DNA of 6,334 bases from Pseudomonadota bacterium (lineage in GTDB: Bacteria; Pseudomonadota; Alphaproteobacteria; UBA8366; JADFVY01), in NCBI GenBank assembly GCA_030671915.1, contig DAOVHN010000154.1, positions 1 to 6,334 of the forward strand. The letters run 5' to 3'. The notes under the pieces are model-generated. The model saw nothing but the letters and a program-made list of their open reading frames with translations, had not been told where the DNA came from and ran no database searches. Shown one piece after another: positions 1 to 6,062 of the stretch. Each line of letters opens with the position of its first letter. Within the stretch, counting starts at the first letter, position 1. A program made the position numbers and the translations under genes.

Positions 1-187
1 CGGGTGGTACCGGGAAAAGCTGGAGCATATGCAGTCCTGCGATCGCTCGGGATGGGGCGCTGGCCCGGTATTCGTGAACCAGTTCGGCCAAGCGGTCTAC
101 GGCGCGGCGGTGAAGTTCCTCGAGGAAAACCGCGATGCACTGGTCGAGTCGGCAGGTGACACACCAAAAACAGAAGCCGCGGAATAG
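1..187 (+). CDS. 3' end of an unrecognised protein gene (partial)
   Basis: An open frame enters from the left edge (first full codon at base 2) and ends at a TAG at 185-187. The visible 61 residues begin GWYREKLEHMQ and end in a polar, Glu/Thr/Lys-rich tail (DTPKTEAAE). Between them is a mixed segment with GAGPVFVNQFGQ followed by a likely amphipathic helix (AVYGAAVKFLEENRDALVE). There is no obvious membrane segment or catalytic motif in this part. It lies 18 bases before the adaptor gene on the same strand, so co-transcription with the efflux module is plausible. Pump genes often have a regulator upstream, but nothing here identifies this as one, and I do not recognise the family. The frame is supported by its clean run to the window edge and by G/C-rich third positions like those of the neighbouring genes. 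Confidence 0.7.
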   Translation, partial: GWYREKLEHMQSCDRSGWGAGPVFVNQFGQAVYGAAVKFLEENRDALVESAGDTPKTEAAE

Positions 188-205
188 GCGGGGAGCGCGG
201 GAACC

Positions 206-1327
206 ATGAAAAGCTCATACGTAATAGCGCTTGTCATCGCGCTGGCGGCCGCCGGATGGCTGGCCTCGCCATATCTGGCTGGCAGTTCGCCGAGCGAGGC
301 CGAAAACATCCAGGCGTCCGTACAACCTGTGGCGCCGGTAGCGAAGGCGCCCATGCGGGTGCAGGTGCGCATCTCGGTCGCCGAAACGCGCATCAACTCG
401 CTGGTGCTGACCGGACAAACCGAACCGTCGCGCCATGCCACCATCAGGGCGGAAACCGCAGCCCGCGTTGTCTCGGTGGAGACAGAGGAAGGCACGCCGG
501 TAAACAAGGACGATATCATCGTCAGGCTGGCCACCGATGACCGCAAAGCCCTGCTTGAAGAGGCGCGGGCGCTGCTTAAACAACGCCAAATCGAATATAC
601 TGCAGCCAGCAAGTTGTCCTCCAAGGGCTATCAGACCCAGACCCGGCTGGCCGAGACCAAGGCCAATCTGGAAGCCGCCGAGGCGCGCCTGCGCCGCATC
701 CAGATCGATATCGAACGCACTGTGATCCGCGCCCCCTTCGATGGCGTGGTCCAGACCCGCATGGTGGAGGTCGGCGATTATCTGGGCGTCGGCGACCCGG
801 TCGCGCTGGTGATCGACCTCGACCCGCTGGTCGCGGTCGCCCAGGTGTCCGAGCGCGAGATCACCGGCGTCGCCACCGGCGGCGAGGGCAAGGTGCGGCT
901 GGTCACCGGCGATATGGTCGACGGGCGGGTGCGCTATGTCTCGTTGGTCGGCAGCGAGGGCACCAGAACCTTCCGCGTGGAGCTGGAAATCAGGAACACG
1001 GAAAGTCGGCTGGCGGCGGGGCTGACAGCGGAAATCCGCCTGCCCGTTAAGGCCGTCGAAGCGCATAACATGTCGCCGGCGGCGCTGACCCTGGACGATG
1101 CCGGCGTAATCGGCGTCAAGATCGTGGACGGGCAAAACATCGTGCGATTCCACCCCATTCAATTGGTGTCGGACGGTCTGGACGGAATCTGGGTCGCCGG
1201 CCTGCCGCGCGAGGCGACGATCATCACGGTGGGCCAGGAATTCGTGCTGCCCGGCCAGACGGTTACGCCGGTGCCGGAGGGAAGCACGCCCACGTCGCGC
1301 GAAAATCTGAGCGGGAGCGCTTCTTGA
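206..1327 (+). CDS. RND efflux periplasmic adaptor subunit (membrane fusion protein, HlyD/AcrA type)
   Basis: This 373-residue protein is the periplasmic adaptor that would link the RND permease encoded next to it with a TolC-type outer-membrane channel. Residues 5-25 form a hydrophobic N-terminal segment. There is no lipobox Cys, so it is probably held by an uncleaved anchor or processed as a Sec substrate rather than made as a lipoprotein. The domain order fits the family: first half of the lipoyl/barrel-sandwich domain about 70-108, an alpha-hairpin rich in Ala, Glu, Leu and Arg about 111-172, second lipoyl half about 173-204 with the hallmark RAPFDG at 175-180 and GDYLGVGDP, beta-barrel about 205-280 (AGLTAEIRLP at its end), and a membrane-proximal domain about 281-357. 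The length is normal for AcrA/MexA-like adaptors. The ATG at 206 has a GGGAG at 191-195. The gene ends in a 4-base overlap with the permease, indicating coupled translation. The substrate cannot be inferred. Confidence 0.93.
   Translation: MKSSYVIALVIALAAAGWLASPYLAGSSPSEAENIQASVQPVAPVAKAPMRVQVRISVAETRINSLVLTGQTEPSRHATIRAETAARVVSVETEEGTPVNKDDIIVRLATDDRKALLEEARALLKQRQIEYTAASKLSSKGYQTQTRLAETKANLEAAEARLRRIQIDIERTVIRAPFDGVVQTRMVEVGDYLGVGDPVALVIDLDPLVAVAQVSEREITGVATGGEGKVRLVTGDMVDGRVRYVSLVGSEGTRTFRVELEIRNTESRLAAGLTAEIRLPVKAVEAHNMSPAALTLDDAGVIGVKIVDGQNIVRFHPIQLVSDGLDGIWVAGLPREATIITVGQEFVLPGQTVTPVPEGSTPTSRENLSGSAS
313..317 (+). other. No lipobox: residues 37-38 region of adaptor lacks Cys
   Basis: This marks the end of the adaptor's N-terminal export region. 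The first 40 residues contain no cysteine, so lipid anchoring as in AcrA or MexA is not expected. The anchor would have to be the hydrophobic segment at residues 5-25. This is read directly from the translation; the topology is an inference. Confidence 0.4.
1313..1327 (+). promoter_or_regulatory. Ribosome binding site and TTGA stop/start overlap deciding a TTG start
   Basis: GGGAG at 1313-1317 sits 6 bases before a TTG at 1324-1326, which overlaps the adaptor's TGA stop (1325-1327). The next in-frame ATG is codon 67 of the permease and would remove the first membrane helix and the conserved IPKEADPDI region, so the TTG is the best start. A weak start codon inside a stop overlap suggests that permease synthesis depends on ribosomes finishing the adaptor gene. 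Confidence 0.75.
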
Positions 1328-4300
1328 AACTGATCGATGCCGCCCTGTCGCGTTCGCGGACGGTAATTTCCGCGCTGCTGCTGATTCTTGCCAGCGGCAC
1401 ATACGCATGGCTGGAAATCCCCAAGGAAGCCGACCCGGACATCACCATCGCGAAGATCTATATCACGATCAATCACGAAGGCATCAGCCAAGAAGATGCC
1501 GAAAGGGTGCTGGTGCGCCCGATGGAGGAAAAATTGCGCTCCATCGAGGGCGTGAAGGAAATGATTTCCTGGGCGCGCGAGGGCGGGGCCAACATCCTGC
1601 TGGAATTCGATGCCGGCTTCGACCCCGACAGCGCCCTGCTGGACGTGCGCGAAGAAGTGGACAAGGCGAAGAACGAGCTGCCAGCCGGTAGCGACGAACC
1701 CAACGTGCAGGAAGTCAATATCAGCCTGTTCCCGGTGCTGGTGGTGACCATGGCCGGGCCGCTACCGGAACGCACGCTGCTGCGCCTGGCGCGCGACGTC
1801 AAGGACCGGATCGAGGGAATCCCCGCGGTGCTGGAGGTCAAAATCGCCGGTGACCGCGACGAACGGGTGGAAGTGATTGTCGACCCGATTCTGGTCGAAA
1901 GCTACGCGCTGGATCCCGAACGCATGGCCAACGTCGTCAGTCGCTTCAACCAGTTGATCGCCGCCGGCGCCATGGATACCGGCCAGGGCCGGTTTTCGGT
2001 AAAAGTGCCCGGCATATTCGATTCCGTGCGCGACATCATGAAACTGCCGATCAAGGTGGAGGGGGACGCGGTCATCACGCTGGGCGATATCGCATCGGTG
2101 CGCCGGACCTTCCGCGACGCCGACGGCTTCGCCCGGGTCAACGGCCACCCGGCGCTGGCGCTGGAAATCTCCAAGCGCGCCGGCGAGAACATCATCGACA
2201 CCATCGCCGCGGTGCGCGAAATCGTCGAGGCGACACGGCTGACATGGCCGGAAACCATCGAGGTCACCTACAGTCAGGACAAGTCCAAGGACATCCGGCT
2301 GATGCTGGGCGACCTGCAGAACAATGTCATCAGCGCGGTGCTGTTGGTGATGATTGTCATCATCGCGACGCTGGGGCTGCGCGCCGGCTTCCTGGTGGGC
2401 ATCGCCATTCCGGGCTCGTTCCTGAGCGGTATCCTGGTGCTGGCCGCCTTTGGGATGACGATGAATATCGTGGTGCTGTTCGCGCTGATCCTGGCCGTCG
2501 GCATGCTGGTGGACGGCGCCATCGTGGTCACCGAATATGCCGACCGCAAGATGACCGAGGGCGAGCCGCGCAAGCTGGCCTACGCGATGGCGGCCAAGCG
2601 CATGTCCTGGCCGATCATCGCCTCGACGGCGACCACCCTGGCCGCCTTCCTGCCGCTGCTGTTCTGGCCGGGCATCGTCGGCCAGTTCATGAAATATCTG
2701 CCGATAACGCTGATCGCGACGCTGGCTGCATCACTGTTGATGGCGCTCATTTTCGTGCCGACCATCGGCGCCTATATCGGCAAGGCCGGCGCCGAGGACG
2801 AGCACACTGCCCACGCCCTGGCGGCGGGCAGCGGCGAGGAACTGATGCGCCTGAAGGGCCCGGTCGGCCTCTATGTCCGATTCCTGGCGGTGGCGCTGCG
2901 CTGGCCCTCTCTTGTGCTTTTTCTTGCCGTGCTGACACTGGGCGGCACCTGGTTCGCCTATGGAAACTTCGGCAAAGGCGTCGAGTTCTTCCCCGAGGTC
3001 GAACCCGACCGCGCCATGGTGCAAATCCATGCGCGCGGCAACCTGTCGGCCCTGGAGCAGGACGAACTGGTTGCCCGCGCAGAGGCGCATGTGCTGGATA
3101 TTGCACGGGAAAGAGGCGAATTCATCACCGTATATACCGCCAGCGGCAAGCGGGAAAGCCGCACCGAGGAAGCCGAGGACGTGGTCGGCACGATCTCGCT
3201 GGATTTCGTCGAGTGGAACCGGCGCCGCCCGGCCCGCGAGATCCTGGCCGACATCCATGCGCGCAGCGCCAATATCCCGGGCATTATCGTCGAAACCAGA
3301 AAAGAAGAAGGTGGCCCGCCGGTCGGCAAACCGGTCCATATCGAGCTGGCCTCGGACGACTGGGAACAGCTGGACCAAGTGCTCGATCTGGTGCGCGCGC
3401 GCGTCGAACAAATGGAAGGCCTACGCGATATCGAGGACAGCCGCCCGATTCCCGGCATCGAATGGGAATTGCAGGTCGATCACGAACAGGCCGCGCGCTT
3501 CGGCGCCGACGTGGCGGTCATCGGCTGGTTCGTCCAGATGATCACCAAGGGGCTGAATATCAGCTCCTACCGGCCCGACAACAGCGACGAGGAACTGGAC
3601 ATCGTCATCCGCTTCCCCGAGGCGAACCGCACGCTGGGCCAACTGGACAGCATCCGCATCCGCACCGAGCTGGGAATGGTGCCGATCGGCAATTTCGTCA
3701 AACGCGTGGCACGGCCCAAGGCCGGCACGCTGCAGCGGGTCAACATGCATCGCGTCATGTCGGTGAAGGCGGACGTGAAGGAAGGCGTGCTGGCCGACTA
3801 CAAGGTGCGCGAACTGCGCGAATGGATCGCCGGCGTCGAGTTGCCTCCGGGCATGACATACAAGTTCAAGGGTGAGGACGAGGAACAGGCGGCCGCCCAG
3901 GACTTCCTGGTCAAAGCCTTCGGGGTCGCGCTGTTCATCATGGCCATCATCCTGGTCACCCAGTTCAACAGCTTCTACAGCGGCTTCCTGATCCTGTCGG
4001 CGGTGGTCATGTCGACCGTCGGTGTGCTGCTGGGGCTGTTGATCACCGGCCAACCCTTCGGCATCGTGATGAGCGGGGTCGGCGTCATTGCGCTGGCAGG
4101 CATCGTGGTCAACAACAATATCGTGCTGATCGACACCTTCGACCGGCTGCGCGAGATCGAACCGGATGCGAAACTGGCGGTGCTGCGCACCGGCGCCCAA
4201 CGCCTGCGACCGGTAATGCTGACCACGGTAACGACAATCCTGGGGCTGCTGCCCATGGTGTTGCGGGTGAATATCGATTTTGTCAGCCGCGCGATCACGG

Positions 4301-4506
4301 TGGGCGCGCCCTCTACCCAGTGGTGGACCCAGCTTTCGACGGCCATCGCATTTGGCCTGGCCTTCGCGACCGTGCTGACCCTGGTGGTGACGCCGTCGGC
4401 CCTGATGCTGCGCGCCAACATGCGCGACCGGCTGGACCGCTGGGGCGAACGGCGCGCGGTGCGCAGGGCGGCAAAGGCCACGCGCCTTCAGGAGATCGCG
4501 GAGTAA
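1324..4506 (+). CDS. RND-family efflux transporter permease subunit
   Basis: This 1060-residue inner-membrane pump belongs to the resistance-nodulation-division superfamily and would form trimers that use the proton gradient to expel substrates through the adjacent adaptor. Its length is close to AcrB (about 1050). The expected duplicated architecture is visible: TM1 about 13-30, a large periplasmic porter/docking loop about 31-333, TM2-TM6 about 334-483, a cytoplasmic linker, TM7 about 527-546, a second periplasmic loop about 547-860 (opening with GVEFFPEVEPDRA), and TM8-TM12 about 862-1030. Motifs include IPKEADPDI (32-40), GMLVDGAIVV in TM4 (Asp397), VVNNNIVLID in TM10 (928-937) and RLRPVMLTT at the start of TM11 (960-968). 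Relative to AcrB, Asp407, Arg971 and Thr978 have counterparts (Asp397, Arg960, Thr967), but Asp408 is Gly398 and Lys940 is Asn930. The gene ends in tandem TAA stops. Drugs, metals or lipids are all possible substrates, and the sequence does not decide. Family assignment is near certain; subfamily is tentative. Confidence 0.97.
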   Translation: MKLIDAALSRSRTVISALLLILASGTYAWLEIPKEADPDITIAKIYITINHEGISQEDAERVLVRPMEEKLRSIEGVKEMISWAREGGANILLEFDAGFDPDSALLDVREEVDKAKNELPAGSDEPNVQEVNISLFPVLVVTMAGPLPERTLLRLARDVKDRIEGIPAVLEVKIAGDRDERVEVIVDPILVESYALDPERMANVVSRFNQLIAAGAMDTGQGRFSVKVPGIFDSVRDIMKLPIKVEGDAVITLGDIASVRRTFRDADGFARVNGHPALALEISKRAGENIIDTIAAVREIVEATRLTWPETIEVTYSQDKSKDIRLMLGDLQNNVISAVLLVMIVIIATLGLRAGFLVGIAIPGSFLSGILVLAAFGMTMNIVVLFALILAVGMLVDGAIVVTEYADRKMTEGEPRKLAYAMAAKRMSWPIIASTATTLAAFLPLLFWPGIVGQFMKYLPITLIATLAASLLMALIFVPTIGAYIGKAGAEDEHTAHALAAGSGEELMRLKGPVGLYVRFLAVALRWPSLVLFLAVLTLGGTWFAYGNFGKGVEFFPEVEPDRAMVQIHARGNLSALEQDELVARAEAHVLDIARERGEFITVYTASGKRESRTEEAEDVVGTISLDFVEWNRRRPAREILADIHARSANIPGIIVETRKEEGGPPVGKPVHIELASDDWEQLDQVLDLVRARVEQMEGLRDIEDSRPIPGIEWELQVDHEQAARFGADVAVIGWFVQMITKGLNISSYRPDNSDEELDIVIRFPEANRTLGQLDSIRIRTELGMVPIGNFVKRVARPKAGTLQRVNMHRVMSVKADVKEGVLADYKVRELREWIAGVELPPGMTYKFKGEDEEQAAAQDFLVKAFGVALFIMAIILVTQFNSFYSGFLILSAVVMSTVGVLLGLLITGQPFGIVMSGVGVIALAGIVVNNNIVLIDTFDRLREIEPDAKLAVLRTGAQRLRPVMLTTVTTILGLLPMVLRVNIDFVSRAITVGAPSTQWWTQLSTAIAFGLAFATVLTLVVTPSALMLRANMRDRLDRWGERRAVRRAAKATRLQEIAE

Positions 4507-4520
4507 TAATTTACGCGATC
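4494..4520. terminator. Inverted repeat spanning the convergent stop codons; weak candidate bidirectional terminator
   Basis: GATCGCG (4494-4500) and CGCGATC (4514-4520) are perfect inverted arms around a 13-base AT-rich loop that contains the stop codons of both converging genes. A 7-bp stem of this composition could form in either transcript. Neither side is followed by a clear U tract (only a T-poor GGTTCTTCG on the + side), so it is not a classical intrinsic terminator. It could be a transcript 3'-end stabiliser, a pause site for factor-dependent termination, or chance. Confidence 0.35.
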
Positions 4521-5170
4521 GGTTCTTCGTCCTGCTCTATCTCGGCGCCGGGCGGTGGCGTTCCGCCGGGCAGGGTGAAGATGGCGACCATGATGCGCGC
4601 GCCCGTAGTCATCCAGCAGAGCACGCCAAAGATCACCGCGATCCAGGGGAACCACTGCGGGAATATGCAGGCCAGCACGAAGGCCGCGATCGTCTCGACC
4701 CCCTCGACAAGGCCGCCGAGGAAGAATATCGATTTCTGGCCGTGGCTTTCGGAATGGAAATGGTGCTTTTCGGCCAAGGCCGCATAGGCCAGGAAGCTAG
4801 CCTCGGCCCCCATGAAGGCGAACAGGAGCCAGGACGCGGCCAGTGCATTGGCCTCCGGCTCGGCGAGAGCAAACCCCAGGACCACCGCGCCGAAGAAGAT
4901 GAAGTCGGCGACCACGTCGAAGAAACCGCCCAGATCGGTGATGCCGTTGCGCCGCGCCACGGCCCCGTCCAGCGCATCCAGAACCCGGTTGACCGCGATC
5001 AGCGCCAGCGCCATCAGGTAATTCTGCATGGCCAGGGGAATCAGTACCGCCAGGCCCACCGCGACCGCCGTCAGCGTAATGAAATTAGCCGATATGCCGG
5101 CCCGCGCCAGATAGCGTGCTATCCCGTTGAATAACGGGTCGAACAGTCTCTTGACGGCCCCGTCGAGCAT
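4511..5170 (-). CDS. CDP-alcohol phosphatidyltransferase family protein (YnjF-like)
   Basis: This 219-residue integral membrane enzyme belongs to the family that transfers a phosphatidyl (or related phosphoalcohol) group from a CDP-linked donor to an alcohol, at the cytoplasmic face of the inner membrane. The family motif is present at 65-89: Asp65, Asp68-Gly69, Ala72-Arg73, Gly81, Asp85 and Asp89. All four metal/catalytic aspartates are intact. About six hydrophobic segments are visible (about 28-47, 51-63, 84-103, 109-130, 147-170, 173-198), followed by a Pro-rich, acidic cytoplasmic-looking tail (200-219). Between Arg73 and Gly81 there are 7 residues, where PgsA and PssA have 8. Sequence style (GGFFDVVADFIFFG, GLVEGVETIAAFVL) recalls the poorly characterised YnjF group rather than PgsA, PssA or cardiolipin synthase; this is recalled, not searched. 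Start: ATG at 5168-5170 with a perfect AGGAGG. It is the last gene of the psd-pssA cluster, so a role in phospholipid head-group chemistry is likely, with substrate unknown. Confidence 0.9.
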   Translation of the reverse strand: MLDGAVKRLFDPLFNGIARYLARAGISANFITLTAVAVGLAVLIPLAMQNYLMALALIAVNRVLDALDGAVARRNGITDLGGFFDVVADFIFFGAVVLGFALAEPEANALAASWLLFAFMGAEASFLAYAALAEKHHFHSESHGQKSIFFLGGLVEGVETIAAFVLACIFPQWFPWIAVIFGVLCWMTTGARIMVAIFTLPGGTPPPGAEIEQDEEPIA

Positions 5171-5188
5171 GAAACGCGCAGCCTCCTA
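5168..5188 (-). promoter_or_regulatory. Shine-Dalgarno fused to the pssA stop codon (TAGGAGG)
   Basis: On the minus strand the pssA stop TAG (5188-5186) runs directly into AGGAGG (5187-5182), which lies 11 bases before the ATG of the next gene (5170-5168). The ribosome terminating on pssA therefore sits on the downstream ribosome binding site. This supports a shared transcript and termination-reinitiation coupling, and it fixes the start codon of the downstream gene. Confidence 0.75.
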
Positions 5189-6046
5189 TTCGACCGGCCG
5201 CAAGCGCGGCTTGTCGAGCGCCTCGTCGGGAGAAACCTCGGCAGGGTCGTCGGAGTCGCGCTCGTCATGCATTCGCTCGGCCTCGGCCTTCAGACGACGG
5301 AACGTCCAGGCGGAATAACCGAAACTGACGATATAGACGAGGACGACCAGGGTCAGCGTGCGCCAGGGCGCGCCGGCCAGGCCCGCCACCAGAAGGCCCG
5401 CCACGACCAGGACCGGCAGGATCGCGGCAGTCGGGATCTTGATTTTTTTGAACGAAAAGGTCGGCAGTCTGCTTACCATCAGCAGTGCCGCTATCACGGT
5501 CCACACCGCGACAAACACCGGTTCGCGCAGGATATCGAGGCCGAACGCGAAGGTCGCCATCAGGGGCAACAGCGCGAGCCCCGCGCCGGCGGGCGCCGGA
5601 ACTCCGGTGAAGTAGTTATAGGCGTAAGGCGGCAGTCTGCCGATATTGGTGTTGAAGCGCGCCAGCCTCAGACCGCAGCAGATGGCCAGGAACAGGCATA
5701 CCGCCCAGCCGATTCCACCCAGCGAACTCAAGGACCAGAAATAAAGGATCAGGGCCGGCGATACCCCGAAGGACACGAAATCGGAAAGTGAATCCAGTTC
5801 GGCCCCGAAATCGCTGGCGGAATTCAGCAACCGCGCCATACGACCGTCCAGCGCGTCCAGGACGCCGGCCACGATGATCGCAACCACCGCGAATTCCCAT
5901 TTTTCGTCGATCGCGAAACGCACCCCGGTCAAGCCGGCGCAGGTGGCGCCCACCGTGATCATGTTAGGGATAAGCTTGGAGATGCTAAGCCCCTTGAACC
6001 GGGGAACGCCGCGGCGGGATTTCCGTCTGGATTTGCGTTTCAGCAT
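5186..6046 (-). CDS. pssA: CDP-diacylglycerol--serine O-phosphatidyltransferase (phosphatidylserine synthase)
   Basis: PssA catalyses CDP-diacylglycerol + L-serine to phosphatidylserine + CMP in the inner membrane, the committed step toward phosphatidylethanolamine. The 286-residue protein carries the complete CDP-alcohol transferase motif at 64-89: Asp64, Asp67-Gly68, Ala71-Arg72, eight residues (LLNSASDF), Gly81, Asp85 and Asp89. The stretch SDFGAELDSLSDFVSFG is typical of the membrane-type (type II) serine transferase, as are LRLARFN (127-132), FTGVPAPAGA (146-155) and the late SRLPTFSFKK (192-201). About eight hydrophobic segments are seen. The N-terminus is strikingly basic (six Lys/Arg in the first eight residues, and more up to 18), and the last ~35 residues form a charged, mainly acidic tail. 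The ATG at 6044-6046 overlaps the psd stop by one base (TGATG), with AAGGAG at 6057-6062 ten bases upstream. The neighbour psd uses its product, which makes this assignment strong. Confidence 0.96.
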   Translation of the reverse strand: MLKRKSRRKSRRGVPRFKGLSISKLIPNMITVGATCAGLTGVRFAIDEKWEFAVVAIIVAGVLDALDGRMARLLNSASDFGAELDSLSDFVSFGVSPALILYFWSLSSLGGIGWAVCLFLAICCGLRLARFNTNIGRLPPYAYNYFTGVPAPAGAGLALLPLMATFAFGLDILREPVFVAVWTVIAALLMVSRLPTFSFKKIKIPTAAILPVLVVAGLLVAGLAGAPWRTLTLVVLVYIVSFGYSAWTFRRLKAEAERMHDERDSDDPAEVSPDEALDKPRLRPVE

Positions 6047-6062
6047 CAGCGTTGTTCTCCTT
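6044..6062 (-). promoter_or_regulatory. psd-pssA TGATG overlap with AAGGAG ribosome binding site
   Basis: The psd stop TGA (6048-6046) and the pssA start ATG (6046-6044) share one base on the minus strand. AAGGAG (6062-6057) lies 10 bases before the ATG, inside the last psd codons. This arrangement indicates translational coupling of decarboxylase and synthase, and it supports the chosen pssA start. Confidence 0.75.

Noticed and set aside
215..1408. Minus-strand open frame of 397 codons antisense to the adaptor
   Set aside because: The translation is low-complexity (His, Asp, Gln, Arg, Gly) with no recognisable fold, and the opposite strand encodes a complete adaptor. This is a shadow frame.
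3393..3403. Alternating GC tract as possible Z-DNA or regulatory repeat
   Set aside because: It is short and fully explained by Arg-Ala-Arg codons in a GC-rich gene.
2244..3875. Long + strand open frame of 543 codons inside the permease gene
   Set aside because: It is out of frame within a clear RND coding region. Its translation is rich in Gly, Arg, His and Pro with no domain pattern, as expected for a shifted frame in GC-rich DNA.
2731..4200. Minus-strand open frames of 226 and 259 codons antisense to the permease (2731-3411 and 3421-4200)
   Set aside because: The composition is that of antisense shadows (His/Asp/Gln-rich), with no motifs, and they lie fully inside a well-supported gene.
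4551..4567. Hairpin GGCGG...CCGCC as a terminator for the permease transcript
   Set aside because: It has a 5-bp stem with no following T run and lies inside the Gly/Pro-rich C-terminal codons of the convergent gene, where such repeats arise from composition.
5462..5640. Repeated 11-mer CGGCAGTCTGC (5462-5472 and 5630-5640)
   Set aside because: Both copies encode RLP motifs in PssA (SRLPTF and GRLPPY). There is no repeat array and no sign of a mobile or regulatory element.
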